From Frateuria soli (GTDB lineage Bacteria; Pseudomonadota; Gammaproteobacteria; Xanthomonadales; Rhodanobacteraceae), in NCBI RefSeq assembly GCF_021117385.1, contig NZ_CP088252.1:2812501-2876500 (forward strand): a stretch of DNA of 64,000 nt, read 5' to 3'. This document shows positions 15,943 to 26,698 of this stretch, in pieces (the first letter of the stretch is position 1; each line of letters opens with the position of its first letter). The notes beneath the pieces are model-generated. The model was not told the DNA's origin and did not search any database. It saw only the letters and a program-made list of their open reading frames with translations. A program made the position numbers and the translations under genes.

Positions 15943-17205
15943 ATGAGTCCTGCTATCCGTTCCGGCCGCCTGCTGTACGCCCAGTCCGGGGGCGTCACCG
16001 CGGTGATCAACGCCACCGCCGCCGGCGTGATCGAGACGGCGCGCGCGCAGGGCGTGCCGGTGTACGCGGCGCGCAACGGCATCCTGGGCGTGCTGCGCGA
16101 GGACCTGATTGACACCACCAGGGAGCCGAAATCCGCGATCGCCGCCTTGCGACACACGCCTGGCGGCGCGTTCGGCTCCTGCCGCTACAAGCTCAAGTCG
16201 CTGGAGGACAACCGCGCAGAGTACGAGCGCCTGATCGAGGTGCTGCGCGCGCACGACATCCGCTGGTTCCTCTACAACGGCGGCAACGACTCGGCCGACA
16301 CCGCACTGAAGATCTCGCAGCTCGGCAAGGCGATGGGCTACGACATCCGCTGCATCGGGGTGCCCAAGACGGTGGACAACGACCTGGCGGTGACCGACTG
16401 CTGCCCGGGCTTCGGCTCGGTCGCCAAGTACACCGCCGTATCGGTGCTGGAGGCCAGCCTGGACGTCGCTTCGATGGCCGATACTTCGACCAGGGTGTTC
16501 GTGCTGGAGGTCATGGGCCGCCACGCCGGCTGGATCGCCGCCGCCGCAGGCCTGGCCGGCGAGGGCCCGGATGCGCCGCCGCACGTCATCCTGTTCCCGG
16601 AGAACGTGTTCGACGAGGCTGCGTTCCTGGCCAGGGTGAAGGCCACGGTCGAACGCGTGGGCTGGTGTACGGTGGTCGCCTCCGAGGGGGTACGCGATGC
16701 GGCCGGCCGCTTCCTTGCAGAGGGCGGCACCCGCGACGCCTTCGGCCACGCGCAGCTGGGCGGCGTGGCGGCGGTGCTGGCGCAGCTGGTCAAGGAAAGG
16801 CTCGAGTACAAGGTGCACTGGGCATTGCCGGACTACCTGCAGCGCTCGGCCCGCCACCTGGCCTCGGCCACCGACGCGCTGCAGGCCTACGCGGTGGGGC
16901 GCGCGGCGGTGGAGTTCGCGCTGGCCGGCATGAACGCGGTGATGCCGGTGATCGTGCGCACCTCCGAGGCGCCCTACCGCTGGAAGATCGAACCGGCGGA
17001 ACTGAAGAGGATCGCCAATCGCGAAAAGAAGCTGCCCAGGAGCTTCATCCGCCGCGATGGCTTTGGCATCACCGACGCCGCGCGCCGCTACCTGTCGCCG
17101 CTGATCCGCGGCGAGGCGCCGCCGCCCTACGGCAAGGACGGCCTGCCCGCCTACGCCTCCCTGCGCAACGTGGCGGTTGCCAGGCGCCTGCCTGCCTTTC
17201 CCTGA
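15943..17205 (+). CDS. pfp: Pyrophosphate-dependent 6-phosphofructokinase
   Basis: This enzyme phosphorylates fructose 6-phosphate reversibly with PPi instead of ATP. The 420-residue protein starts at ATG 15943 behind AAGGAGA. PPi use is indicated by G113-G114-N115-D116-S117 (ATP enzymes have GGDGS) and K142 in PKTVDND, the lysine that blocks ATP binding. The GRHAGW motif lies further on. Because the reaction is reversible it can serve glycolysis and gluconeogenesis. It is followed by an RcnB-like gene and then the membrane H+-pyrophosphatase, so several PPi enzymes cluster here. The gene is divergent from adk with a 172-base gap. Confidence 0.93.
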   Translation: MSPAIRSGRLLYAQSGGVTAVINATAAGVIETARAQGVPVYAARNGILGVLREDLIDTTREPKSAIAALRHTPGGAFGSCRYKLKSLEDNRAEYERLIEVLRAHDIRWFLYNGGNDSADTALKISQLGKAMGYDIRCIGVPKTVDNDLAVTDCCPGFGSVAKYTAVSVLEASLDVASMADTSTRVFVLEVMGRHAGWIAAAAGLAGEGPDAPPHVILFPENVFDEAAFLARVKATVERVGWCTVVASEGVRDAAGRFLAEGGTRDAFGHAQLGGVAAVLAQLVKERLEYKVHWALPDYLQRSARHLASATDALQAYAVGRAAVEFALAGMNAVMPVIVRTSEAPYRWKIEPAELKRIANREKKLPRSFIRRDGFGITDAARRYLSPLIRGEAPPPYGKDGLPAYASLRNVAVARRLPAFP

Positions 17206-17332
17206 GGCGACAGACCTCCGTTTCCTTGCTGAGCGTCACGTGAAGTCTGTGTGCAGGGCGGCTACCATCCGTTCAGTCGCAGATTCCTACGCTGCGTTTC
17301 ACCCGGGCCCCGCGCCCGGCCATGGGAGACAC

Positions 17333-17653
17333 ATGATGAAGTTGCTGCTGAGCGTCCTGTTCGCCCTGCCCCTGCTTGCCGCCAGCGGCGCGGCGCTGGC
17401 CGACCATGATCATGGTCGCGGCCACGGGCGCGGCCACGACAAGCACGGCCACGACGAGGGCTGGCGCGGCGACCGCCACCATCACTGGGAGCGCGGTCAC
17501 CGTTATGACGGCCGTGTCATCGTCGTGCACGACTACGAGCGCGTGCGCCTGCGTCCACCGCCGCGTGGCTACCACTGGGTGCGCGACGACAACGACGATT
17601 ACGTGCTGGTCGCCATCGCCACCGGCATCATCCTGGACTACGTGCTCAACTGA
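17333..17653 (+). CDS. Small periplasmic His-rich protein, RcnB-like
   Basis: The 106-residue protein has a signal peptide (residues 1-24, ALA-DH) and then an extreme His/Gly/Asp/Arg-rich stretch (about 25-60). The C-terminal part, with PPPRGYHWVRDDNDDYVLVAIATGIIL, matches the RcnB family (PF11776), periplasmic proteins first tied to nickel and cobalt homeostasis. The His-rich part could bind metal. No metal exporter lies beside it. A stem-loop 17 bases past its stop probably ends its transcript. Confidence 0.75.
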   Translation: MMKLLLSVLFALPLLAASGAALADHDHGRGHGRGHDKHGHDEGWRGDRHHHWERGHRYDGRVIVVHDYERVRLRPPPRGYHWVRDDNDDYVLVAIATGIILDYVLN

Positions 17654-17990
17654 GTTGCGTGGTTCATCTCGCGGCCGGAGTGGCGACGCTCCGGCCGCGT
17701 GCTTTCCGGGACCCTGAAGCCTGGAAGCACCTGTCCCGGCGAGGTTGGCCCGGCCGTCGGGCCAGCCCGTCGGGGGGAACGCAGATCGAGGGGCGACGGC
17801 CCATTGGCCTCCCCTCTCCCGGCCGCTGCGGGCATAGGGCTGGTTTTGCAGCCCCGCCGCTGCGGCGCACAACAGTCAATCACGTCACCCCTGCCTATAC
17901 TCGCCGAGGCCGCTGTTTCAGCGGCCGGGGGCGAGCTGCCCGTGAGGCAACCCGCCTGTGGCGGTATTCACTCACCTGGGGAGGCACCGA
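17654..17990. other. Intergenic region before hppA
   Basis: No gene is supported here. It holds a terminator-like hairpin (listed), a degenerate repeat around 17811-17840 related to the GGGAGAGGG family, a possible -10 box TATACT at 17896-17901, and a perfect GGCCGCTG-TTT-CAGCGGCC hairpin at 17908-17926 in what would be the hppA leader. The hppA ribosome site GGGGAGG is at its right end. Confidence 0.5.
17670..17699 (+). terminator. Stem-loop after the RcnB-like gene
   Basis: An 11-base perfect stem, CGCGGCCGGAG with CTCCGGCCGCG, encloses an 8-base loop, and is followed by TGCTTT. It sits 17 bases past the stop codon. The T-run is short, so termination may be partial. Confidence 0.6.
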
Positions 17991-20033
<2,043 letters not shown>

Positions 20034-20051
20034 GCAACCTCGGCCCAAGCT

Positions 20052-20074
20052 CCCTCTCCCCTCCGGGGAGAGGG
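20052..20074. repeat. GGGAGAGGG-type palindrome (REP-like)
   Basis: CCCTCTCCCC and GGGGAGAGGG face each other around a 3-base centre, followed by the tail TTGGGGTGAGGGG. An inverted partner follows at 20182. Together they frame the hppA terminator. Confidence 0.7.
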
Positions 20075-20110
20075 TTGGGGTGAGGGGCCACTCTTGCGAA
20101 TGGCCACCAT

Positions 20111-20140
20111 CGAAGGCCCCTTGCGGGGCCTTCGCTTTGT
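20111..20140 (+). terminator. Rho-independent terminator after hppA
   Basis: CGAAGGCCCC and GGGGCCTTCG form a perfect 10-base stem around TTGC, followed by CTTTGT. It lies 78 bases past the hppA stop. Confidence 0.75.
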
Positions 20141-20181
20141 CCAGGGCATGAGCGGAGTTCCCCGCGAGCCCCCCACCCCGG

Positions 20182-20206
20182 CCCTCTCCCCGGTGGGGAG
20201 AGGGGG
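20182..20206. repeat. GGGAGAGGG-type palindrome (REP-like), inverted partner
   Basis: CCCTCTCCCC-GGT-GGGGAGAGGG with a preceding CCCCACCCCGG tail, opposite in orientation to the copy at 20052. Confidence 0.7.
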
Positions 20207-20285
20207 CAAAGCAGGCGCTGACTTTAGTCACAGGCAGTCCACCACTCCACCCTCCACACTCATCCGTTCCACAGGGGACAACGAC

Positions 20286-22400
20286 ATGACCCACACCTCC
20301 CGCTGGCTCGCGCTCGCGCTGGGCCTCACACTGGCAGGCATGACACACGCACGGACCTCCGCGCCAACCGGCGCACACACCACCGACGACGCGTATCTTT
20401 GGCTCGAGGACATCGACGGCACCCGCGCGATGGACTGGGTCAAGCAACAGGACGCCACCACCATCGCCGATTACGCCCAGTCGCCCGAGTTCAAGCGCCT
20501 GGACGCCCGCCTGCTCGAAGTGCTCGACTCGGACGCGCGGATCCCCTTCGTCGAAAAGCTCGGCGATCACTACTACAACTTCTGGCGCGACAAGGCCCAT
20601 CCCAAGGGCCTGTGGCGGCGCACCACGCTGGCCGAGTACCGCAAAGCCCAGCCGGCCTGGGAGACCGTCCTCGACCTCGACGCGCTGGCCGCGGCCGAGC
20701 ACGAGAACTGGGTCTGGCACGGCGCGCAATGCCTGAAGCCCGACTACCGCCGCTGCCTGCTGTCGCTCTCGCGTGGTGGCGCGGACGCCGACGTGGTGCG
20801 CGAGTTCGACCTCCACGACAAGGCCTTCGTCGAGGGCGGCTTCACGCTGCCCGAGGCCAAGAGCCAGGTGGCCTGGGCCGACCAGGACCACATCTTCGTC
20901 GGCACCGATTTCGGTCCCGGCTCGATGACCGAGTCGAGCTACCCGCGCATTGCCAAGCTGTGGGCCCGCGGTACGCCGCTGGCGGAGGCGGTGACGATCT
21001 ACGAAGGCAAGCACGACGACCTGGCGGTCAGCGCCTACCGCGACCTGACCCCCGGCTACGAACGCAGCTTCGTGCAACGCGCACTGGCCTTCTACGACAG
21101 CGAAAGCTACCTGCTGAGCAAGGACGGCAAGCTCACCCGCATCGAGGTGCCGACCGACGCCGAGACCAGCGTCGAGCGCGAATGGCTGCTGATCGAGCCG
21201 CGCAGCGACTGGACCGTCGGCGGCCACGCGTACAGGGCCGGCTCGCTGCTGGCGACGAACTTCGACGATTTCGTTGCGGGCAAGCGCGACATCACCGTGC
21301 TGTTCGAGCCGACCGACACCACCGCGCTGGACGGCTATTCCTGGACCCGCCACCACCTGATCCTCAACGTGATGGAGGACGTGGTGAACCGGCTCGAAGT
21401 GCTCACCCCGCAGCCGGGGGCCTGGAAGCGCCAGCCGTTGCGCGGCGCGCCCGCGCTGTCGGCGATCGACGCCGGTGGCATCGATGCGGACGCGAGCGAC
21501 GACTACTTCCTCACCGTCTCCGGGTTCCTGCAGCCGACCACGCTCTACTACGGCACGCTGGGCCAGGGCGAGGCCGAAGCGATCAAGCACAGCCCGGACT
21601 TCTTCGACGCCTCGACGTACGCGGTCAGCCAGCACTTCGTGCGTTCGAAGGACGGCACCCGCGTGCCGTATTTCGAGATCGCGCCGAGGAACCTGAAGCT
21701 CGATGGCGCCAACCCCACCCTGCAGTACGGTTACGGCGGCTTCGAGATCGCGCTGCAGCCGAGCTACAGCGGCAGCATCGGCCGCGCCTGGCTGGAACAC
21801 GGCGGCGTCTACGTGATCGCCAACATCCGCGGCGGCGGCGAGTACGGCCCGCGCTGGCACAAGGCCGCGCTCAAGGCCAACCGGCTGCGCGCCTACGAGG
21901 ACTTCGCCGCGGTGTCGCAGGACCTGATCCGGCGCAAGGTCACCTCGCCGGCGCACCTGGCCGCGATGGGCGGCAGCAACGGCGGCCTGCTGATGGGCAA
22001 CATGCTCACGCTCTATCCGCAGCTCTACGGCGCGATCGTCAGCCAGGTCGCGTTGCTGGACATGAAGCGCTACACGCACCTGTCCGCCGGTGCGTCGTGG
22101 ATGGCCGAGTACGGCGACCCGGACAAGCCGGCCGAATGGGCGTGGATCCGGACCTTCTCGCCCTACCAGAACGCCCAGCCGGGCAAGCCGTACCCGCCGG
22201 TGCTGTTCACCACCTCCACCCGCGACGACCGCGTGGGCCCCGCGCACGCGCGCAAGATGGCCGCGAAGATGCAGGCGATGGGCTACGACGCGGACTTCTA
22301 CGAGAACATCGAGGGCGGCCATGGCGGCGCGGCGGACAACAAGCAGTCGGCCTTCATGCACGCGCTCGAGTACACCTGGTTGTGGCAGCACGTAAAATGA
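20286..22400 (+). CDS. Secreted prolyl oligopeptidase family serine peptidase (S9A)
   Basis: The 704-residue protein starts at ATG 20286 behind AGGGGAC and has a signal peptide (about residues 1-22, THA-RT), so it is likely periplasmic. S9A enzymes cut after proline in short peptides. The N-terminal half (to about 420) forms the beta-propeller gate; the C-terminal half is the alpha/beta hydrolase. The triad is visible: S564 in GGSNGG, D647 or D648 in TRDDRVGP, and H679 in EGGHGG. The sequence around residues 515-540 (NIRGGGEYGPRWHKAAL) is typical of the family. The next gene, a prolyl hydroxylase-like dioxygenase, starts 46 bases later, so they may be cotranscribed. Confidence 0.93.
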   Translation: MTHTSRWLALALGLTLAGMTHARTSAPTGAHTTDDAYLWLEDIDGTRAMDWVKQQDATTIADYAQSPEFKRLDARLLEVLDSDARIPFVEKLGDHYYNFWRDKAHPKGLWRRTTLAEYRKAQPAWETVLDLDALAAAEHENWVWHGAQCLKPDYRRCLLSLSRGGADADVVREFDLHDKAFVEGGFTLPEAKSQVAWADQDHIFVGTDFGPGSMTESSYPRIAKLWARGTPLAEAVTIYEGKHDDLAVSAYRDLTPGYERSFVQRALAFYDSESYLLSKDGKLTRIEVPTDAETSVEREWLLIEPRSDWTVGGHAYRAGSLLATNFDDFVAGKRDITVLFEPTDTTALDGYSWTRHHLILNVMEDVVNRLEVLTPQPGAWKRQPLRGAPALSAIDAGGIDADASDDYFLTVSGFLQPTTLYYGTLGQGEAEAIKHSPDFFDASTYAVSQHFVRSKDGTRVPYFEIAPRNLKLDGANPTLQYGYGGFEIALQPSYSGSIGRAWLEHGGVYVIANIRGGGEYGPRWHKAALKANRLRAYEDFAAVSQDLIRRKVTSPAHLAAMGGSNGGLLMGNMLTLYPQLYGAIVSQVALLDMKRYTHLSAGASWMAEYGDPDKPAEWAWIRTFSPYQNAQPGKPYPPVLFTTSTRDDRVGPAHARKMAAKMQAMGYDADFYENIEGGHGGAADNKQSAFMHALEYTWLWQHVK

Positions 22401-22446
22401 GGTTTCCGGCGGCCGCCCGGCCGCCGCAACCTCCCGCACGCAACGC

Positions 22447-23277
22447 ATGAGAGCTTCTTCCGGCAGCATTTCCCCCCAGTTGCGCGAATGGATCATGACC
22501 ACCGCGCGCGCAGGCCACGGCGTGCCGGAAGTGCTCAAGCTGCTCAAGGAGGCCGGGTATCCACCGGCGCAATGCCGCAGCGCGGTCGCCGAGGTGCTGA
22601 AGATTCCGCTGAGCTCGATCAATGCCAGCGCGCCCGGCGGCAGGCGCACCCGTGCGCCTGCCGCGCCGCGGGTAGCGGTCGACGGCCGCGAGGTCCGCGT
22701 GAGTGCCGGCATGGAGGCACCGATCGTGCGCGTACTCGACGGGCTGCTCGACGCGGACGAATGCGCCGCGCTGATCGATGCCGCGCGGCCGCGGCTGGAC
22801 CGCGCGAAGACGGTGGCCGAGGACGGCAGGCACCAGATCGACGAGCGGCGCAGCAGCGCCGGGATGTTCTTCACGCTGGGCGAGACGCCGCTGGTGCGCG
22901 GCATCGAAGCGCGCCTGGCGAAGCTGCTCGACCTGCCGGTGGAACACGGCGAAGGCCTGCAGGTGCTGCACTACCTGCCCGGCCAGGAGTACGAGCCGCA
23001 CTACGACTGGTTCGACCCCACCCAGCCAGGCTACGCGGCGGTCACCGCGCGCGGCGGCCAGCGCATCGCCAGTGTCGTGATGTACCTCAACACGCCCGAG
23101 GAGGGCGGCGGCACCGCGTTTCCGAACGTCGGGCTGACGGTCACGGCGCTGGCCGGTTCGGCCGTCTATTTCGCCTACGAGGGCGGCGATGCCAGTTCGC
23201 TGCACGCCGGCCTGCCGGTGATCCGGGGCGAGAAGTGGATCGCCACCAAGTGGTTGCGCGAGCGGCCGCTGCGCTGA
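22447..23277 (+). CDS. 2-oxoglutarate/Fe(II) dioxygenase, prolyl 4-hydroxylase-like
   Basis: The 276-residue cytoplasmic protein begins at ATG 22447. Residues about 90-275 form the double-stranded beta-helix domain of the P4H alpha family. The iron ligands are H185 and D187 (EPHYDWFD) and H253 (SSLHAGLPV), and K263 in RGEKWIATKW should hold 2-oxoglutarate. The N-terminal 70 residues are helical and of unknown role. Bacterial members of this family modify prolyl residues in substrates such as elongation factor Tu or collagen-like proteins; the target here is unknown. The gene follows an S9A peptidase that acts on proline peptides. Confidence 0.87.
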   Translation: MRASSGSISPQLREWIMTTARAGHGVPEVLKLLKEAGYPPAQCRSAVAEVLKIPLSSINASAPGGRRTRAPAAPRVAVDGREVRVSAGMEAPIVRVLDGLLDADECAALIDAARPRLDRAKTVAEDGRHQIDERRSSAGMFFTLGETPLVRGIEARLAKLLDLPVEHGEGLQVLHYLPGQEYEPHYDWFDPTQPGYAAVTARGGQRIASVVMYLNTPEEGGGTAFPNVGLTVTALAGSAVYFAYEGGDASSLHAGLPVIRGEKWIATKWLRERPLR

Positions 23278-23520
23278 CCGCACCCGCCACCGCCCACCAC
23301 GCACCCTCCGGGACCCGGCGTGCCGCGCCCCGAGACTCGGCGGGGCATCTTCCCTCAGGCCATGCGACCCGCCGGGGGAGAGCGACAGGAGGCGCACGGC
23401 TCCGAGCGGGCCGTGAGGATAGCCATCCGCTAAACACCCGCCCTGTATTTCGCTGCATTGCAACAGCGTTTGCCGTATCCTTTCGCGCCTCGCTTTTTCC
23501 GCCTCCCCCAAAGGATTCCC

Positions 23521-24054
23521 ATGGGTCTGCATCACGTTCCCGCCGGCCGCAACGTGCCGGACGAAATCAACGTCGTCATCGAGATTCCCAAGGATGCCGA
23601 ACCGGTCAAGTACGAAGTGGACAAGGAAAGCGACGCGATCTTCGTCGACCGCATCCTGTCCACGCCGATGCGCTATCCGTGCAACTACGGGTACGTGCCC
23701 GGCACGCTGGGTGGCGACGGCGATCCGCTGGACGCGCTGGTGATCCTGCCGCTGCCGCTGATTCCCGCCTCGGTGATCCGCTGCATTCCCGTTGGCATGC
23801 TGAAGATGAGCGATGAGGCCGGCAGCGACGAGAAGCTGGTCGTGATCCCCGCGCCGAAGATCTTCCCGGGCTATGCGCACATCAGCGACATCAAGGGCGT
23901 CTCGCCGCACTGGCTCGAGCGCATCGGCCACTTCTTCGAGCACTACAAGGACCTGGAGAAGGGCAAGTGGGTGAAGGTCGACGGCTGGGTCGGCGCCGAG
24001 GAAGCCAAGGCGGAGATCCGCGCGGGCGTCGAGCGCTACGCGGCCGCCAAGTAA
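23521..24054 (+). CDS. ppa: Inorganic pyrophosphatase (soluble, family I)
   Basis: Ppa hydrolyses PPi to phosphate in the cytosol. The 177-residue protein starts at ATG 23521, with AAAGGA upstream. The signature DGDPLDAL with its three metal-binding Asp residues, the NYGYVPGT motif and the C-terminal KDLEKGKWVKVDGW are all present. It is the third pyrophosphate-metabolising gene in this 8-kb stretch, along with pfp and hppA. Because soluble hydrolysis wastes the energy that the other two conserve, the three are likely regulated differently. A strong terminator follows. Confidence 0.97.
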   Translation: MGLHHVPAGRNVPDEINVVIEIPKDAEPVKYEVDKESDAIFVDRILSTPMRYPCNYGYVPGTLGGDGDPLDALVILPLPLIPASVIRCIPVGMLKMSDEAGSDEKLVVIPAPKIFPGYAHISDIKGVSPHWLERIGHFFEHYKDLEKGKWVKVDGWVGAEEAKAEIRAGVERYAAAK

Positions 24055-24070
24055 ACCGCGTTGCCCAAAA

Positions 24071-24101
24071 GCGCACCGCCATGGAGGCGGTGCGCCTTTT
24101 T
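24071..24101 (+). terminator. Rho-independent terminator after ppa
   Basis: GCGCACCGCC and GGCGGTGCGC form a perfect 10-base stem around ATGGA, followed by CTTTTT. It lies 16 bases past the ppa stop. Confidence 0.9.
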
Positions 24102-24161
24102 CATGCCTGCGCGCCGGAGGCGCGCTCCCACGGCGGCACCTCGCCCAGCCGCTCGGCCAGG

Positions 24162-24947
24162 ATGCGGGGTTTCGCGCGGGGCGAGCGCGTGTACTACGCC
24201 GGCGATGCCACGCGACCGGGCAGCAACGCGCAGTTCCAGGCCGTCGACGCGCGCATCGTGGCGCACGCACCACGCACGCTCGATGCCGCGCAGGCGGCGG
24301 CACTTCCGCTGGTCTCGCTGACCGCCTGGGAGCTGCTGTTCCAGCGCATGCCGTTCGACAGTGCACACGGCGGCCAGGGGCGCACGCTGCTGGTGATCGC
24401 GGGCGCCGGTGGCGTCGGTTCGATGGCGATCCAGCTTGCGCGGCGGGCGGGTTTCCGCGTGATCGCCACCGCCTCGCGTCCGGAGACGGCCGCATGGTGC
24501 CGCCAGCTCGGCGCCGCGGAGACGATCGATCATCGGCAACCGCTGGCGCCCCAGCTGGCCGCGCTCGGCCTCGCGCAAGTCGACGCGGCGATAAACCTGG
24601 CCGATACCGATCGTTACTGGGAGGCCCTGGGCGAGCTGGTCGCGCCGCAGGGGCATGTCGGCCTGGTCGTGGAGCCGCGCGGGCCACTGCCGCTCGGCGG
24701 CCCGTACAAGGCCAAGTCGATCGGCATCCACTGGGAGTCGATGTTCACCCGCACGCGCACCGGCGCCGCGGACCTGGCCGCACAGGGCCGCATCCTCGCG
24801 CGCGTGGCGCAACGGGTCGATGCCGGCGAGCTGCGTGGCATCGCCCGGGACGTGCTCTCGCCGATCAGCGCGGCGAACCTGCGCGAAGCCCACCGGCGCA
24901 TCGAGGCCGGCAGCAGCATCGGCAAGCTGGTGCTCGCCGGCTGGTGA
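24162..24947 (+). pseudogene. 5'-truncated MDR-family quinone oxidoreductase
   Basis: The open frame encodes an MDR (zinc-type alcohol dehydrogenase/quinone reductase) protein but begins in the middle of the N-terminal GroES-like domain. The first recognisable residues, RGFARGERVYYAGD, normally lie near residue 70-85 of a 335-residue protein. The NADPH domain with GAGGVGSMAIQLARRAGF is complete and the C-terminus (IGKLVLAGW) is intact. The frame is open upstream to 23967 through the ppa end and terminator, but no GroES sequence is there. A short GC-rich repeat fragment at 24105-24131 marks the probable deletion junction. It may still make a 261-residue protein, but without catalytic-site residues of the first domain it is probably inactive. 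Confidence 0.7.
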
Positions 24948-24948
24948 C

Positions 24949-25572
24949 TCAGTGCTGCCTGCCGGAGCCGGAGCCGGCCCCGGCGGACGACTGCGCCGCG
25001 GGCCGGGGCTTCGCCGGTTGTTTCGGCTCGGCCTTCTCGCCCAGCTGCGCAAGCAAAGTCGCCATGTCCTCGGCGTGCTCCTCTTCCTGCGCCAGCACCT
25101 CTTCCATGATCCGGCGGGTGGTCGGGTCGTCACCACCGATGTACTCGATGATCGCGCGGTAGGTATCGATCGCGATGCGCTCGGCCACCAGGTCTTCCCT
25201 GATCATGTCGACCAGGTCCGCGCCCTCGGCGTAATCGGCGTGCGCGCGGCTGAGCAGCCCGTCGGGGTTGAAGTCGGGCTTGCCGTCCAGTTGCGTGATG
25301 CGTTCGGCGATGCGGTCGGCGTGTTCCTGCTCCTGCTGCGCGTGCTCTAGGAACTCGGCCTTGACCGCCTGCGACTGAATCCCCGAGGCCATGTAGTAGT
25401 GATACTTGTAGCGCAGCGTACAGACGATCTCGGTGGCCAGCGCTTCGTTGAGCAGTTTGATCACGGTCTCGCGATCGGCGGTGTAACCGGCGGTGATCGC
25501 ACCCTGGTCGATGTGCTCGCGGGCGCGCTTGCGGATGGCCTCGATGTCGGTCAGGAACGGCTTGCTCGCCAT
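24949..25572 (-). CDS. Ferritin-like (bacterioferritin-type) di-iron protein
   Basis: The 207-residue protein is a four-helix ferritin-like bundle. The di-iron ligand pattern is visible: a Glu in LNEALATEIVCTLRYKY, ExxH in EFLEHAQQEQEHADRI, a Glu in REDLVAERIAIDTYR and ExxH in LAQEEEHAEDM. Relatives are annotated as bacterioferritin or Dps-like ferritins that store or detoxify iron. The last 35 residues are a Pro/Ala/Ser-rich, Gly-ending tail of low complexity. The ATG at 25572 gives the expected N-terminus. The gene is convergent with the truncated oxidoreductase, 1 base between stops, and sits downstream of the TetR gene on the same strand. Confidence 0.85.
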   Translation of the reverse strand: MASKPFLTDIEAIRKRAREHIDQGAITAGYTADRETVIKLLNEALATEIVCTLRYKYHYYMASGIQSQAVKAEFLEHAQQEQEHADRIAERITQLDGKPDFNPDGLLSRAHADYAEGADLVDMIREDLVAERIAIDTYRAIIEYIGGDDPTTRRIMEEVLAQEEEHAEDMATLLAQLGEKAEPKQPAKPRPAAQSSAGAGSGSGRQH

Positions 25573-25690
25573 GTCTGTTCTCGGATGGTGGTATCTGGGT
25601 CAGGCTAGCGGGAGGGGCGCGAAACGGCGGTGAAGCAGCCACCCCGCAGGGTGGTTCGGCCCGGCGGACCGATGGGTGGGCTGGACCGTG

Positions 25691-26341
25691 TCAGCGCGGC
25701 AGGTAGGCGCGCAGGAACATCTTCACGCCGGCGCGCGCGGTCGCCTCGATCTCGGCGGCGTAGCTGTCCGGGCATTCGCAGCAGCCGAACATCTGCCGCA
25801 TCATCAGGTTGCCCTTGATCAGCGTGAGGAACTGCACGCAGGCGCGCGGCACGTCGTCGATCTGGAGCTTGCCGGCGTCAACCGCCTGCTGCAGGAGGCG
25901 TTCCATCAGTCCATGCGTGCGCGTGGCGCCCTCTTCCCACATCAGCCGGCCATAGCGGGGATTGCCCTGGCGGCAGTCGGAAAGGATCGCGCGGAAGGTG
26001 CCGACCGTCTCGGCGTTGCAGTCCAGCCGCGCATGGGTCAGCGCGACGCGCAGCAAGGTCTCGGCGATGTCCTCGCGCGGATCGAAGTGATAGGTCTCTT
26101 CCGGCAGCAGGTCGTTCACGCGGGCGCGGATGACTTCGCGGAAGAGATTGTCCTTGTCGCCGAAGTGGCTGTAGACGGTGAGCTTGGACACGCCCGCCTC
26201 GGCCGCCACCGCATCCATGCTGGTGCCGGCGAAGGCGTTGCGGATGAACAGCGCCTTGGCCGCCTCCAGAATCGCCGCGCGCTTCTCCATGTCCTTCGGA
26301 CGGCCGGGGCCGGGAGTCTTGGCGTGGGCGGGACAATTCAT
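25691..26341 (-). CDS. TetR/AcrR-family transcriptional repressor
   Basis: The 216-residue protein has an N-terminal helix-turn-helix (about 20-65, ILEAAKALFIRNAFAGTSMD then VSKLTVYSHFGDKDNLF) and a C-terminal ligand-binding domain of the TetR_C/AcrR type. A cluster CCECP lies near the C-terminus. The ATG at 26341 is preferred over an upstream frame to 26386. It probably represses itself and perhaps the divergent pcm-tolC genes, since TetR repressors beside a TolC-type channel commonly control efflux; no pump genes are visible here though. Confidence 0.85.
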   Translation of the reverse strand: MNCPAHAKTPGPGRPKDMEKRAAILEAAKALFIRNAFAGTSMDAVAAEAGVSKLTVYSHFGDKDNLFREVIRARVNDLLPEETYHFDPREDIAETLLRVALTHARLDCNAETVGTFRAILSDCRQGNPRYGRLMWEEGATRTHGLMERLLQQAVDAGKLQIDDVPRACVQFLTLIKGNLMMRQMFGCCECPDSYAAEIEATARAGVKMFLRAYLPR

Positions 26342-26389
26342 GGATACACCTTGGGCGGGAGCAGCTTCACAAGAAAGATCAGCCACTTT

Positions 26390-26404
26390 ATTATACGGAT
26401 CGGT
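26390..26404 (-). promoter_or_regulatory. tetR promoter -10 box with overlapping operator-like palindrome
   Basis: On the minus strand TATAAT lies about 49-54 bases before the tetR ATG, and ACGGATCGGT (8 of 10 bases symmetric) touches it. Such overlap is typical of autorepression. No clear -35 box could be fixed. Confidence 0.45.
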
Positions 26405-26530
26405 TTACTTATTTCCAGTTCCATGGAAACAGCCATGCCGTCAACGGCCCGGACGTCCTTGTGCGCAGTGTACCGCCATGCACGTCGCATGCCGGCTGCG
26501 GGGCTGGCACCGCGCGCGAGCGGACCCGGG

Positions 26531-26558
26531 CGGCGCGGTGTCCGCGGACACCGCGCCG
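26531..26558. repeat. 28-base perfect palindrome
   Basis: CGGCGCGGTGTCC and GGACACCGCGCCG meet with a GC centre, so the whole 28 bases read the same on both strands. There is no T-run. It sits between the divergent tetR and pcm genes. Confidence 0.8.
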
Positions 26559-26698
26559 GGCATGACTTCCGTCAATGCGGCGCGGTGACTTCCGGCACTT
26601 CGGACACCTGCCTCGAGGCCGCACCCTAACCGTCACTGTCGCGACGGCCTCCGAACGCTTATCCTTTTGATCTTTTTGATTCTTGCGGACGTAAGACC

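Larger units (their letters stand above)
26342..26698. other. Divergent intergenic region between tetR and pcm
   Basis: I see no gene in these 357 bases. On the left is the tetR promoter: a TATAAT -10 box at 26390-26395 on the minus strand, overlapped by the quasi-palindrome ACGGATCGGT at 26395-26404, a plausible TetR operator. The middle has a 28-base perfect palindrome at 26531-26558. The right end, TCCTTTTGATCTTTTTGAT, is unusually AT-rich and probably the pcm promoter. Confidence 0.5.

Noticed and set aside
24162-24947. Full-length functional quinone oxidoreductase with an unusual start
   Set aside because: The recognisable part begins mid-domain, and the upstream bases are the ppa end, a terminator and a repeat arm, not GroES-domain sequence.
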